In this document: in pieces, positions 44,266-54,400 of the stretch
How positions within the stretch are numbered: the first letter of the stretch is position 1
How the letters are laid out: each line of letters opens with the position of its first letter
Program-made: the position numbers and the translations under genes
Origin: Thalassolituus sp. UBA1087
GTDB taxonomy: Bacteria; Pseudomonadota; Gammaproteobacteria; Pseudomonadales; Oceanobacteraceae
Length of the DNA stretch: 64,000 nt
Assembly: GCA_002314145.1 (NCBI GenBank)
Contig: DCCG01000019.1
Coordinates: forward strand, 176,541 to 240,540
Direction of reading: 5' to 3'
Notes under the pieces: model-generated
What the model saw: only the letters and a program-made list of their open reading frames with translations
Told to the model about the DNA's origin: nothing
The model's database searches: none

Positions 44266-44721
44266 ATGAATTCAGAACAATTGCGCCATGCCGGACGTCG
44301 TCATCAGAAACATCGTCATGGTGGTGAGCTGTGTGGCAATCCTGGCCAGGGTAAGGGGCAGGGCAGAGGTGAGGGCCGGGGTAACGGCAGACGCCGTCGC
44401 CAGCAGGGAGCCGTGGATATGACCCTGGCGGTCCTGACGGCACTGAGAGAACACCGGGGCACCGCAGAAGATGTGCAGCAGCGTTTGCATGCCAGCCTGC
44501 AGCGCCTGATTGCAATGGATGACATCCACCATGCGCTGACACTGTTGACCGATATGGGTTATCTGGGTTGTGAAATATCAGCGCAGAACGTTTATTTTAT
44601 TGCCGATGCCGGGCGTGTGTATTTAACCGTTAAAGAAAACGCCGGATTAAGCACGGCATTGAAACCAAGGCAACGGCAACGTAAAAGAAATATAAGCGGA
44701 TGCCGCCGCGACAGAGGTTGA
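44266..44721 (+). CDS. PadR-like winged-helix protein with Arg/Gly-rich N terminus
   Basis: A 151-residue protein. Residues 1-48 are rich in Arg, Gly, His and Gln (GKGQGRGEGRGNGRRRR). Residues 50-125 align with the next gene's PadR domain: DMTLAVLTALREHRG for DLRLVVLEIIQQAPV, then LLTDMGYLGCEIS for QLEDLGYTGVRED. So it seems to be a diverged paralogue of the downstream PadR protein, lacking its C-terminal dimerisation part. No family hit is certain. TGAGGT precedes the ATG; the gene ends 29 bp before the PadR start. Confidence 0.65.
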   Translation: MNSEQLRHAGRRHQKHRHGGELCGNPGQGKGQGRGEGRGNGRRRRQQGAVDMTLAVLTALREHRGTAEDVQQRLHASLQRLIAMDDIHHALTLLTDMGYLGCEISAQNVYFIADAGRVYLTVKENAGLSTALKPRQRQRKRNISGCRRDRG

Positions 44722-44750
44722 TACCCGGATACACTGAAACAGGAGGTTAT

Positions 44751-45308
44751 ATGCGCAGAGGTTCCCGCAATTCCACTGGCACGGGAGGCGACAGGTTGCG
44801 CCGCGGACCACATCAGGGTGGCGGATTCCCCGCTGGCCGTCGCCGCCGTATGTTCCGCGGCGGTGATCTCAGGTTAGTGGTACTGGAAATTATTCAGCAG
44901 GCCCCGGTACATGGCTACGAAATTATCAAAGCTCTGGAAGAAAGCGTTGGTGGCGATTACAGGCCCAGCCCGGGGACGATTTATCCGATATTAAACCAAC
45001 TGGAAGATCTGGGTTATACCGGCGTGCGGGAAGATGCCGGCCGCAAAGAATATTCCATTACCGCAGAAGGAACGGACTTTCTGCATCAGAACCAGTCCCT
45101 GCTGGACGATATCCATCAGCGCCTGTCGGCGCAGAAGCAGATGCAGAAGGCACAAAGCAGTGATGAAATTCAGCGCGCACTGGAAAATGTCCAAACAGCG
45201 ATACGGCTTAAATTAATCGCTGACGAAGTGCCACCGGAAGAAATACGACGGATCGCGGATCTGCTTGACCGCACGGCACTGGCGATTGAACGGGGTGACG
45301 CTGAATGA
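44751..45308 (+). CDS. PadR-family transcriptional regulator
   Basis: A 185-residue regulator with a strong AGGAGG 5 bp before the ATG at 44751. Residues 1-40 are Arg/Gly-rich, then the PadR winged helix follows: MFRGGDLRLVVLEIIQQAP, GYEIIKALEE, YRPSPGTIYPILNQLEDLGY and KEYSITAEG. A C-terminal coiled helix pair (about 125-180) forms the dimer arm. PadR proteins commonly control adjacent detoxification or efflux genes. The RND pump upstream and YceI gene downstream are candidates; autoregulation via 44143-44168 is likeliest. Confidence 0.88.
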   Translation: MRRGSRNSTGTGGDRLRRGPHQGGGFPAGRRRRMFRGGDLRLVVLEIIQQAPVHGYEIIKALEESVGGDYRPSPGTIYPILNQLEDLGYTGVREDAGRKEYSITAEGTDFLHQNQSLLDDIHQRLSAQKQMQKAQSSDEIQRALENVQTAIRLKLIADEVPPEEIRRIADLLDRTALAIERGDAE

Positions 45309-45387
45309 CAACGGCGCGACGTTAAGCACTATCAAACAAGAGCACCGTCAAACAAAATCACCATCAAACAATGAGTATCAGGCAGAA

Positions 45388-45414
45388 TAAAAAAGCCCGG
45401 TGGGGTAACCGGGC
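45388..45414 (-). terminator. Terminator of the yceI-type gene
   Basis: Read on the minus strand, GCCCGGT and ACCGGGC (45395-45401, 45408-45414) form a 7-bp stem followed by six T. It lies 46 bp after the YceI stop. Confidence 0.8.
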
Positions 45415-45459
45415 AGAGGAGAGATAAACTCTCAGGAAGGGATAGGGTGCTGTGGCTGA

Positions 45460-46041
45460 TTACTTAGCCTGGGCTTCCGTTGTGATGGTCAGAGTCACTT
45501 CATCGCTCACGTACGGTGCGTATTTGCCCATGTTAAATTCGGTGCGTTTGATCACTGTGCTGGCATCAAAACCGATAGCGGGTTTCTTGGACATAGGGTG
45601 CTCACCCTGCTTGTTCAGTACCGCGTTGAATACAACAGACTTAGTCACACCTTTAATGGTCAGATCACCGGCGACATCGTATTTGTTGTCACCTTTAGGT
45701 GTCACTTTGGTACTTTTAAACGTTGCTGTCGGATATTGAGCAACATCGAAGTAATCGGCTTCGTTCAGAAATTCTTCTGTCAGCGCTTCGACTTTGGTGT
45801 CCACTGTTTTTACCGGAATGGTCACATTCACGGAAGACTTGGCCGGCGCATCGTCGTCATAAGAAATGGTACCACTGACGTCTGAAAAAGATGCGGTCGG
45901 GTTAGAGAAACCAAAGTGATTCCAGGTAGCGATGACACTGGTGTGGGTCGGATCAATGCTGTAATCCTGTGCCAGTACGGACCCACTTGCCAGAGCAGCG
46001 ACCAGAGTCAGACCAAGCTTTGCATTCGTGAACGTTTTCAT
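45460..46041 (-). CDS. YceI-family periplasmic protein
   Basis: A 193-residue protein with a signal peptide ending at SVLAQDY. It has the lipocalin-like YceI barrel: DYSIDPTHTSVIATWNHFGFSN, VTIPVKTVDTKVEAL, FLNEADYFDVAQYPTATFKST and GDLTIKGVTKSVVFNAVLN. Family members bind polyprenyl-type amphiphiles in the periplasm and are often raised under base or osmotic stress. The gene is in a single-gene unit on the minus strand with its own terminator. Confidence 0.9.
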   Translation of the reverse strand: MKTFTNAKLGLTLVAALASGSVLAQDYSIDPTHTSVIATWNHFGFSNPTASFSDVSGTISYDDDAPAKSSVNVTIPVKTVDTKVEALTEEFLNEADYFDVAQYPTATFKSTKVTPKGDNKYDVAGDLTIKGVTKSVVFNAVLNKQGEHPMSKKPAIGFDASTVIKRTEFNMGKYAPYVSDEVTLTITTEAQAK

Positions 46042-46357
46042 CTTGCCTCCTTTGCGATCCGGTGTTGCCGTTCGCGTATATTTACCCGGTTGCCCGGAAT
46101 TCGAAATGTGGATTTATCTTACTAACCCTCTGACAAACAACAATATCGAAAAATTCATGGCTGGAATCGAAAAAATCGAATAATTCAGGCGGCAGGCGGA
46201 CTTTTTTGGCGTTTAAATGGAAGGAATTGGCGATATTACGCCAGTATTATATTGATCATGCTGTCAGTATGCGGTTCTCAGACGAACCACGGCGGGGCGG
46301 GTTAAGCATTAATAAGAGGGAGCCGGGGCTCCCCCAGAGGTAGTACATGGTGCCTGC
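46042..46357. other. 316-bp intergenic region upstream of yceI-type gene
   Basis: AT-rich promoter space for the YceI gene and 3' space of the binding-protein gene. It contains the hairpin at 46318-46333 and no recognisable gene. Confidence 0.6.
46318..46333 (-). terminator. Hairpin after the binding-protein gene
   Basis: GGGAGCC (46318-46324) and GGCTCCC (46327-46333) pair perfectly. On the minus strand it is followed by TCTTATTAATG, so only a weak T-tract. Probable 3' end of the gene ending at 46358. Confidence 0.55.
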
Positions 46358-47443
46358 TCAGTTGGCGGTTTTGATTTTTGTCCAGGCGCGGGTGCGGATC
46401 TTCTCTGCTTTCAGCGGCAGCGCAACCAGCGGGTAGAGTTTGTCTTTAATCTCGGCACTTGGGTACAGCGCCGGATCACTGCTCAATGCCTCGTCCACCA
46501 GGCTGTCAGCTTCGCTGTTCGGGTTGGCGTACATGGCGGCATTTGAGCAACGGGCAATAACCTCCGGGCGCAGCAGGTAGTTGATAAACTGATGCGCGGC
46601 ATCTGCATTGGGAGCACCGGCCGGAATGACCATGCTGTCGAACCAGACCGGCGCACCACTTTCCGGCAGCGCAAGTTTGACGTCGAATTCTTTACCGGCT
46701 TTTTTCGCATTCTGGCCAGCGACTGCCAGGGCTCCGGACCAGGCAACAGCAACACAGACTTCACCATCAGCCAGGTTGGCCATAAAGGTAGAAGAATTAA
46801 AGCTGCGGATATAAGGACGGATGGTTTTTAAATAGTCTTCCACCTTGTCGTAATCAGCTTTTTTGGTACTGTCGGGTGGCAAGCCTAAATAAGACAGGAA
46901 AATCGGCATAATTTCCGACGGTGAATCAAGGAAGGTGACACCGCAGCTGCTCAGTTTTTTAATATTCTCCGGTGCAAGAATATCATCCCATGTTGTCAGC
47001 GTATCTTTGCCGGTGGCTTTTTTTACTGCCTGTTGGTTGTAGCCAATAATATTCGTTCCCCAAAGGTAAGGCACCGCATATTCATTGTCTTTATCACCGG
47101 CACTGCGCTCAAGCTTCATAAAGGCCGGATCAATATTATCCAGGTTCGGCAGTTTGCTCTGGTCGAGTTTAACAATAGATTCAGCCCGGATCAGACGATC
47201 AATCCCGACTGCGCCGGAAAACGCCAGGTCATAACCGGAACCGCCGGTCAGCAGTTTGGCCTCCATGGCTTCCTGGCTGTCGTAGCTATCATAGATTACT
47301 TTCGTACCGGTCTCTTCTTCAAAGTCACTGATGACATCGGTTGGAATATATTCATACCAATTGTAAATCCTCAGTTCGTCAGCCATCGCCATGCTACTGG
47401 CGGCTGAAATGGCGATTGCGGCGAATAAACGAAGTATTTTCAT
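46358..47443 (-). CDS. Polyamine-type ABC transporter substrate-binding protein (PotF/SpuD-like)
   Basis: A 361-residue periplasmic protein with signal peptide (cleavage near AMADE). Family motifs are LRIYNWYEYIPTDVISDFEEETG, YDVAFS-type stretch (GYDLAFSGAV), PYLWGTNIIGYN and the W-rich VAWSGALAVA. This is the PotF/SpuD branch that binds putrescine or spermidine for an ABC importer. No ATPase or permease genes are adjacent, so it acts with a distant importer or as a sensor. The ligand assignment is by family only. Confidence 0.88.
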   Translation of the reverse strand: MKILRLFAAIAISAASSMAMADELRIYNWYEYIPTDVISDFEEETGTKVIYDSYDSQEAMEAKLLTGGSGYDLAFSGAVGIDRLIRAESIVKLDQSKLPNLDNIDPAFMKLERSAGDKDNEYAVPYLWGTNIIGYNQQAVKKATGKDTLTTWDDILAPENIKKLSSCGVTFLDSPSEIMPIFLSYLGLPPDSTKKADYDKVEDYLKTIRPYIRSFNSSTFMANLADGEVCVAVAWSGALAVAGQNAKKAGKEFDVKLALPESGAPVWFDSMVIPAGAPNADAAHQFINYLLRPEVIARCSNAAMYANPNSEADSLVDEALSSDPALYPSAEIKDKLYPLVALPLKAEKIRTRAWTKIKTAN

Positions 47444-47544
47444 AATTAATCCTGCTGTTCAGTCATTGATTGCTGTTATACGCAGAGCATTGGGTTGTGC
47501 ATAAAAGGGAGGTCTTTGCCTCCCGGGTTATTCATTGTTAATCG

Positions 47545-48819
47545 CTATTTATCCAGCATGCGGGCAAGTGTACGGAACATGTAAGGTGTGTCCGTATCTT
47601 CTTTGGGTTCTGCTGTCGGCAGTGACGATTGCTTCACAATGACGGTGCCGGATTGAAAATCGATAAAAATATACTGGCCATGAATACCACTGCCGAGCAT
47701 GCAGGGGTGTTCATCGTTATACACATACCATTTGCTTTTATAGGATGCGCCGGGCAGCCAGAAATTAAAGTAAGGATCGGTCGCGAATGTCTCAGGGTTG
47801 GCACCTGCGGCAATGGTTTCTGTCACGGCAGCGGGGATGATCTGTTTACCGTTAAAAAAACCTTTATTGGCAATCATGCTGGTATAACGTGCCATATCCC
47901 TTGCGGTGGCATTAAAGCCTGCACCGACCCCACAACGGCCGGCGTTGTCGGTGAGAAAAAAGGCATCCTGCTCACAGCCCAGCGCCTGCCAGATGTCACT
48001 CATGGCTTTGGCCGGTGTTTTTCCGCTGATACGTTCATATACCCAGCCGAGGACTTCAGTGACCGCGGTGACATAGTGGAATTTATTACCGTGCTCACCT
48101 TTCTTCTTCAGTGACGGTAAAAACTCATACATACTGAAACTGTTGGGGTATTCCTTCGGTGCTTTTTTATAGTTACCGACGTAGAAAAACTGACACACCG
48201 TGGAATCCGGATCGTCATAGTCTTCGACGTAATCAATGCCGACGGCCATATTGAGCATGTCGCGGATGCAGGCATCAGCGAAGGCCGAACCTTTCAGTTC
48301 CGGCAGCACATCAGCCACCATGGTGGCTTCCGTCAGCTTATTTCCATAAATCAGGGTTTCCAGCAGAACGCCGGTCAGGGATTTGGTGACGGAAAACATA
48401 ATGTGGCAATCGTCGGGCTGCTGACCGTTGAAGTAGTTCTCATACAGCAGCTCGCCATTCTGCATTACCACAAAGGCATCGGTGCGGGTGACATGCAGGT
48501 GGTGCAGCAGGTTCTGTTCACCGCCGCCGATGGAAGGGAACATTAAACCTTCAATGTCTTTGCTGCGGTCATTGAGCGGCAGTTCACTGATCTCTTTACC
48601 CCGCTTAACCGGGGTGCTGGGCGCCATATTACGGACATTGTGCATGCCCCAGCGGTTGTATGGCGCGGTCATCCAGTTGGCATAAGTCACCAGATTGCCA
48701 CCCGCCGGCGGGCAGCCTTTCATCAGATCTGGTGTCAGGAAGGTGGTGTCGTCAACGCTGGCGTACAGCTCAGCCACGTAAGCCGCTGTCTCTGCTGTCA
48801 GGTGTGGATGGTCTTTCAT
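47545..48819 (-). CDS. Beta-lactamase-fold serine hydrolase (class C/NylB-like)
   Basis: A 424-residue enzyme with no signal peptide, so probably cytoplasmic. The catalytic Ser-x-x-Lys is SVTKS (about 143-147). A Tyr motif lies at KFHYVTA (about 250), and the HxG-type motif is GSGIHGQY (about 380). This pattern fits the penicillin-binding/esterase family that includes 6-aminohexanoate-dimer hydrolase and EstB. The substrate is unknown. It is divergent from a TetR gene 126 bp away, which likely represses it. Confidence 0.85.
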   Translation of the reverse strand: MKDHPHLTAETAAYVAELYASVDDTTFLTPDLMKGCPPAGGNLVTYANWMTAPYNRWGMHNVRNMAPSTPVKRGKEISELPLNDRSKDIEGLMFPSIGGGEQNLLHHLHVTRTDAFVVMQNGELLYENYFNGQQPDDCHIMFSVTKSLTGVLLETLIYGNKLTEATMVADVLPELKGSAFADACIRDMLNMAVGIDYVEDYDDPDSTVCQFFYVGNYKKAPKEYPNSFSMYEFLPSLKKKGEHGNKFHYVTAVTEVLGWVYERISGKTPAKAMSDIWQALGCEQDAFFLTDNAGRCGVGAGFNATARDMARYTSMIANKGFFNGKQIIPAAVTETIAAGANPETFATDPYFNFWLPGASYKSKWYVYNDEHPCMLGSGIHGQYIFIDFQSGTVIVKQSSLPTAEPKEDTDTPYMFRTLARMLDK

Positions 48820-48854
48820 ATGAGTCTCCAGAAGTCTGTTTCTGAAGTTATGTC

Positions 48855-48870
48855 ACCAAAAACTTTTGGT
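48855..48870. promoter_or_regulatory. Candidate TetR operator between hydrolase and regulator genes
   Basis: ACCAAAA and TTTTGGT form a perfect inverted repeat with a 2-bp centre (48855-48870) in the 126-bp divergent promoter space. Size and place fit a TetR-type operator controlling both genes. Confidence 0.5.
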
Positions 48871-48945
48871 CAATCAAATCTTTTTGTGATGCAAAGAATG
48901 TCCGGATTGTGCAGAATGTGCCCGGAGACGCGAATCAGGTGAGTT

Positions 48946-49557
48946 ATGGCGGGATTACGGGAACAGCAGAAACAGCAGCGGCGGGAAGCCATCGCCCAGG
49001 CGGGCATGAAGCTGTTTGTCAGTAAAGGGTTTAATAAAACCCGCATGGAAGATATTGCTGCGGCGGTGAATGTGTCGGGGCAGACAGTGTTTAATTATTT
49101 TCCCAGCAAACAGATGATTCTGTTTGAATTTCTGCGCCGCGCGGATTCTTCTGCATTGCAACAGGTGAACGATAAACTCGATCCGGGCGGCGATCCGGTC
49201 GACGTGCTGTGTCGCCTGGTGGAAATTATTACCGAGTTGCAATTGCAGCAGATGCCGGCCGCGTTGTGGCGGGAAATTTTACCTATGATTCTGTTTAACC
49301 CGAAAGACGAGCTGCCGGAAATTTACGCCAGAGGCAATGATCTGCTGATTTCTGAGATCCGTTCTTTTTTACAGAAAATGCAACAGGCCGGAACCATCAG
49401 TAAACAGACGGATCTGGATTTCGCTGCCTTTATGATTAACGACTATGGCCATATACAGCTGGTGCGCCTGGTGGTGACAGATGAGCCGGATTGGGAAGCC
49501 TTCCGTGACAATGTGCGCAGCAGTATCAGACTGTTCGTAAAAGGGATGCAGGAATAA
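48946..49557 (+). CDS. TetR/AcrR-family transcriptional regulator
   Basis: A 203-residue repressor. The helix-turn-helix is at about 12-55: AQAGMKLFVSKGFNKTRMEDIA and VSGQTVFNYFPSKQMILFEF. The C-terminal ligand domain is all-helical. It is divergent from the serine hydrolase and followed 20 bp later by a phosphatase-like gene in the same direction, so both may be in its regulon. The ligand is unknown. Confidence 0.9.
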   Translation: MAGLREQQKQQRREAIAQAGMKLFVSKGFNKTRMEDIAAAVNVSGQTVFNYFPSKQMILFEFLRRADSSALQQVNDKLDPGGDPVDVLCRLVEIITELQLQQMPAALWREILPMILFNPKDELPEIYARGNDLLISEIRSFLQKMQQAGTISKQTDLDFAAFMINDYGHIQLVRLVVTDEPDWEAFRDNVRSSIRLFVKGMQE

Positions 49558-49577
49558 ACATTCGGGAGTTTCAGACA

Positions 49578-50039
49578 ATGGCCACCTTGGATATCTCGAG
49601 CATAAAAAATTTTGTAAAACTCACTGACCGTATAGGAACCTCCGGTCAGCCGCGTGAGCAGCATTTTGCCAATATAGCTGCGCAAGGCTATCGCTGGGTC
49701 ATTAATCTGGCGATGCCGGATCATGCGGATGCGCTCATCAATGAAGATGCACTGGTGACTTCAGAGGGTATGGCTTACCTTCATATTCCTGTGAATTTTA
49801 AAGCACCGCAAAAATCTCAGGTGCGTTTTTTCTGCCAGCTGATGTCACAATTGCATAATGAAAAAATCTTCGTGCATTGCATCATGAATTATCGTGTATC
49901 CGCTTTTATGTTCCATTATCTGAGGTGGGTGGAAGGATGGCCGGAAGCAGACGCGCGTTCCCCCATGTTCGGAAGCTGGCAACCCGATGCGGTGTGGCAG
50001 GATCTGCTCAGCTGGACGGCTGAAGATATCGGGCTTTAA
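49578..50039 (+). CDS. Protein tyrosine phosphatase-like protein with altered signature
   Basis: A 153-residue cytoplasmic protein of the dual-specificity phosphatase fold often annotated beta-lactamase-hydrolase-like. The N terminus (RIGTSGQPREQHF) and the loop VHCIMNYRVSAF (C101 to R106) match the family. Classical members have Cys-x5-Arg; here only four residues lie between Cys and Arg. Activity is therefore uncertain, although a related NxRVSAF loop recurs in this subfamily. It lies 20 bp after the TetR gene. Confidence 0.75.
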   Translation: MATLDISSIKNFVKLTDRIGTSGQPREQHFANIAAQGYRWVINLAMPDHADALINEDALVTSEGMAYLHIPVNFKAPQKSQVRFFCQLMSQLHNEKIFVHCIMNYRVSAFMFHYLRWVEGWPEADARSPMFGSWQPDAVWQDLLSWTAEDIGL

Positions 50040-50119
50040 TGTTTCCGCTATTCTGAAAAATCAGGAATCAGCAGCAGGCTGGTTGTTAACGCGGATGAAA
50101 AAACGAATGCAAAAACGGG

Positions 50120-50147
50120 TAAAAAGCGGGCCCGTTGCAGGCCCGCT
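50120..50147 (-). terminator. Terminator of the DUF1592-DUF1552 operon
   Basis: AGCGGGCC (50125-50132) and GGCCCGCT (50140-50147) pair perfectly. On the minus strand a run of five T follows the stem. It sits 18 bp after the DUF1552 stop. Confidence 0.85.
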
Positions 50148-50164
50148 ATAAGAGGTTAACCAGG

Positions 50165-51442
50165 TCAGATAAGAATACCGGACGCAGGACCGTCTTCACT
50201 GTATGGCGCAATGGTGCCGTATACGCCCATATATTCCGCTACCGTATCCAGCAGTTGGTGATGATTGCCCGCAGCACCGACAGACACCACAGAACCACGG
50301 TTAACGGCGGTACCACCACCGGCAAACATGTAAGCAGCATCACCACCACTGTGGGCGTTGCCGTCACCCATATCGGTGACCTGTACGACAAGCGTTGAAT
50401 CGATCAGCTTGCCACCATCCGGATCATCCGCTTCTTTCAGGCGGCTGATCAGGTGTGCGACCCGTTGTGAAAAATAGGTGCGGTACGAGGCGTAATAACT
50501 CTCGTCACCACTGTGGATAGACGTATGGTAATCGCCGGAAAGGCCGGTTACCCCGAAGTCAGACTGATGCGTGCCAAGCTGCAGCGTTACGACTCTGGTG
50601 ATGTTGCATTTAAGCGCCATCAGGGCATTTTCAACCTGCAGATCAAACAGGTTGGTAAATTCCGTATCCACCAGTTCAGCGGACAGCCCGCCGGGGTTGA
50701 ATACCGGTGCAGAACAGCCCGCCGGGGTAGAAGCTGACGCTGCATTGGCGATATCCGTCTGCAGTTTTTCGATGCCGGCCCGGTGTTGCTCCAGGCGATC
50801 GCGCTCATAATTTCCCAGCTTGCTGGTCAGGGCATCCAGTGCTGCCTGCTGGACTTCCAGACGCTTTCTCAGGCGCCGGCTGCCAATGGAGCTGGTGTCG
50901 ATTGCGCCGCCGAATAATTTCTCAAAGGCAGTCTGAGGGTTGTCCTGATAATCGGTCACCGTGGAAAATCCGCGTGCCGAAATCGGGTCCATATTGCGGG
51001 TTCTGACACCCAGCCGCAGTGATGAGATCGGCGATGTTGCGCCAACGGTGCTGTCCAGCGCCAGGTCGATGGAGCCACTGACCCCATCGGCAAATGCGCC
51101 GAGAACACGCTGTGCCAGGCCATGGCCACCACCGCCGACAATATCCACATCCTGGAAAAACACGCATTCGTTTTTCACGTTTTCCAGCGGTGCCGAACAG
51201 GTATTCATATTAAATTCCTGGTCGGGCAGATAGGAGTGCGATGCACCGCCGGGCGTTCCGTCCGGGATGTAGATAAAAATCACTTTTTTCAGCGGCTCGC
51301 CGGCGGCCTGGGCCTGCCGCGAAAGCAGCAGGCCGGCCCCGAGGGACGTTGATTGCAGAACAGGCAGTGCAACACCGGCTCCGGCGATGAATTTAAGAAA
51401 TTGACGGCGCTGCAGCAATGCCGCTTTTTGTTCACGATTCAT
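50165..51442 (-). CDS. DUF1552 protein with Tat signal
   Basis: A 425-residue exported protein. The ATG ending at 51442 follows AAGAGGT and was preferred to one at 51457. The N-terminal QRRQFLKFIAGAG is a twin-arginine signal, so the protein is exported folded, possibly with a cofactor. The body matches DUF1552: FIYIPDGTPGG, DGVSGSIDLAL, RLGVRTRN and HSGGDAAYMFAGGG. The fold resembles the alkaline-phosphatase/sulfatase superfamily (DUF1501-like), but no catalytic role is proven. It follows the giant haem protein gene by 35 bp; these two families are commonly paired. Confidence 0.88.
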   Translation of the reverse strand: MNREQKAALLQRRQFLKFIAGAGVALPVLQSTSLGAGLLLSRQAQAAGEPLKKVIFIYIPDGTPGGASHSYLPDQEFNMNTCSAPLENVKNECVFFQDVDIVGGGGHGLAQRVLGAFADGVSGSIDLALDSTVGATSPISSLRLGVRTRNMDPISARGFSTVTDYQDNPQTAFEKLFGGAIDTSSIGSRRLRKRLEVQQAALDALTSKLGNYERDRLEQHRAGIEKLQTDIANAASASTPAGCSAPVFNPGGLSAELVDTEFTNLFDLQVENALMALKCNITRVVTLQLGTHQSDFGVTGLSGDYHTSIHSGDESYYASYRTYFSQRVAHLISRLKEADDPDGGKLIDSTLVVQVTDMGDGNAHSGGDAAYMFAGGGTAVNRGSVVSVGAAGNHHQLLDTVAEYMGVYGTIAPYSEDGPASGILI

Positions 51443-51477
51443 GTTAAACCTCTTCATTCGGTAAAGTCCTTTTCCGG

Positions 51478-54400
51478 TTAATTACGTTCGACATTTTTGC
51501 GGTAGCGGACGCTGTCCATGGTGCCCAGTGCCTTCAGCAGCTCGATGGTGCTGTTGCCACTTTCAACCATTTTCTGATCCAGCTCGTCGGTCTCACGGGT
51601 GTAGTTCGCAATTTCATCGGCGGACAATTCGATCGTCATGGTGCGGTCGAGCCAGGTCGGCGCGGTGCCCATCGCTAAGCGGAAGGCGGTGTCGACAAAG
51701 CACTGGCGGGTGGTGTCCAGGCCGGCAATGCTGTGCGCCAGATCTTTTGCGCCGTCAAAGGTAATGGCATCGCCATCATCTGTAGCGGTCACTCCGAACA
51801 GCGTACCTGAGGCATCTACCGGCAGGCCGTTGTAGTCAACTGCCTGTGGCATACCCACCGCATCAAAATCTTCGAAGCCGAAGCCCAGCGGGTTGATCAT
51901 CTCTGCGTGGCAGGTCTGACAACTGCTGGAGGATGTCTGGAAGGCGTATTTTCTGCGCGCAGTGGCCTTGCCATCGTGTTCTTCCAGATAGGCTTCCCAT
52001 TCCACCCGGGCTTCTTCGCGCATGGCGTCAAAGTCAGTACCGTCAATGGCGACACCGGTTGGTGGTGCCGGTACGTACTGGCACAGGAACTGGCGACGGA
52101 AGTAGGCGGCACGCAGGATCGGGCCAGTTTCCTGTTCATGGGCATGAACCGCCAGGAAGGCACCGGACGTCACCAGGCCGGCACGGTCAGTCAGGTTGGT
52201 TACTTTCTGCATGCTGTCGCCGGTCACGCCGCCGAAGCCGTAGAAGTCCGCCAGCACCTGGTTGGCAAAGGTGAAGCTGCCATCGTACATAGCGGTGAAG
52301 GGTTCCTGCTCATCCAGTACCACGTGATTGAACACGTCGCGCACTTCTTCTGCCATGGCTTTACGTACTTCCGGGGTAAAGCCCGGATACAGCTCAGTGT
52401 CTTTGGTGATATTCAGCACGCGGTCGGTACGCAGCCATTGGGCGGCAAAATCGCCGAAGTGATCACGCGCACGATCAGTGTGCAGCAGGCGTTCAACCTG
52501 GTTGGCGATCTGCTCATCGGTCTGCAGCTCATCTCTGGCAGCAGCCTGCAACAATTCGTCATCCGGGGTGGAACCTGTGTAGGTAAATGCCAGATAGGAA
52601 GCCAGTTGATATTGGGTCAGCACATAGGCGTCGTCATCCAGCTCTTCTTCCGGCAGTACCACTTCTTTTTTGACCGCAGGGGATACTTCGAGGCGGCTGA
52701 TAATCAGGTCATGACCACCTTTGTATTCATCCGGCGCACCGGTCTGCTGGTTGATGACGGCAAAATAACCGTTACCGCTCAGCTCAGTGACATGGAAGGT
52801 ATAGGTTTTATCATAAGTATGTGTGATTTCCATGCGTGCAATTTCGACGTTGTTCGATTGCATCGCCAGCGTTGGCCACAGTCCATTCTCAGCACCTTTG
52901 GTTGCCTTGAGTGTTATGACCACCAGGTCATCACCGCTAAAGGAAGCATTGGAGCCTTTCTGATTATAAATCGACAGGGTCGCCGGCTCGCTGCTGTCAA
53001 TGAGGGTCTGAATATCACCGCTCTGTTCATACTCTGAATCCGCGCCTGTGCCGCTTTCAAGGTCGGCAACAGAAACACCGGTTTCATCACGGTAGAGGAA
53101 TTGAGGGGAAGTAAAGGCGGTGCGTAAAATCAGCGCCATGCTTTCGTGTGCGTCGCCACCACTGTAATCAGAGGCCAGCAGTTCCTGATAGGTTTCCAGC
53201 TCGTCATCGGTTAACGGGCGACGGAACACTTTCGGCAGATAGCTTTCAATGACATAAGCAGCACAAATGGCGCCGGTATCGAATTGAGTACAGTCGATGG
53301 CCGGTGCGAAATCATTTTCGGCGAGATAATCCACCAGTTTATCAACCACCAGTTCATAAGACTGCAAAGCACCACTGTCGATATTCGCCATGGTGTTATT
53401 GGCAAATCCGCCGACGATGCTGTCTGCCGGAATGGCGTCGAGTGTGGCATTGCCAAAGGTATCGGCAATGTTGATACCGGTGAGGTCTTCAATGGAGTTG
53501 GTGAATTCCTCTTCGGTTAATACCCGCAACAGACGCGGACCATAACTGATGTCGCCGGCTTCACCTGTGTCATCGTTATCATCCCAGGCATCGATATAAG
53601 CGGCTATGTCAGCGGCACAGTCGGCATCACAGGCCGCGGCATTGCCGATTGGCATGCTGGTCGCAATGTAATCTGTGAGTGACTGATTATCGCCGAAGAT
53701 ATGCTTGTCTGCGTCGATCGCAACCGGACCACTGCCATCGGCGCCATGACAACCGGCACACATTGAGTCATACAGTGTTTCGCCATTATAAGCATCGGCA
53801 TTGTCGTTATCTGTATCGCCGTCACCGTTGCCGGAATCACCGTCGCCGTTATCAGTATCGCCGTCACCGTTGCCGGAATCACCGTCGCCGTTATCAGTAT
53901 CGCCGTCGCCGTTACCGGAATCACCGTCGCCGTTATCGGTATCGCCATCATCATCGTCGTCATCGGTCACCAGTGGGTCACAGCCAATCGCTTCTGTGGA
54001 TACCACGATGTCATCCATCCACACCTGCGGAGTATTGGCACTGAAACTGTGGAAACCGAACATCACATAATTGAATTTGTCGGCCATCCAGTCAGGACCC
54101 ATGGCGCCGTTATTCCAGTCGGAGTCGGAGGTGATGGAGTGAACCAGTTCGCCGTCAACCCACATGTTAAGTGTGTCGTAGTCGGCATCGGCATTCAGTT
54201 CGGTTTCAACGCAGTACCATTGATTGGCTTGCATGGCTTTGCCGGCATACCATTCATCTGATGTCGGTGCGATGTTATCCGTCGGCACTTCATTGGTACC
54301 GAGAACCCCTTTGATCTGACCGATACGGATTTCATTATTGGCATCCATGGTCGATTTGACGCCCATGATGTGCTCATGGTTATCACCAGCAACACCGCCC

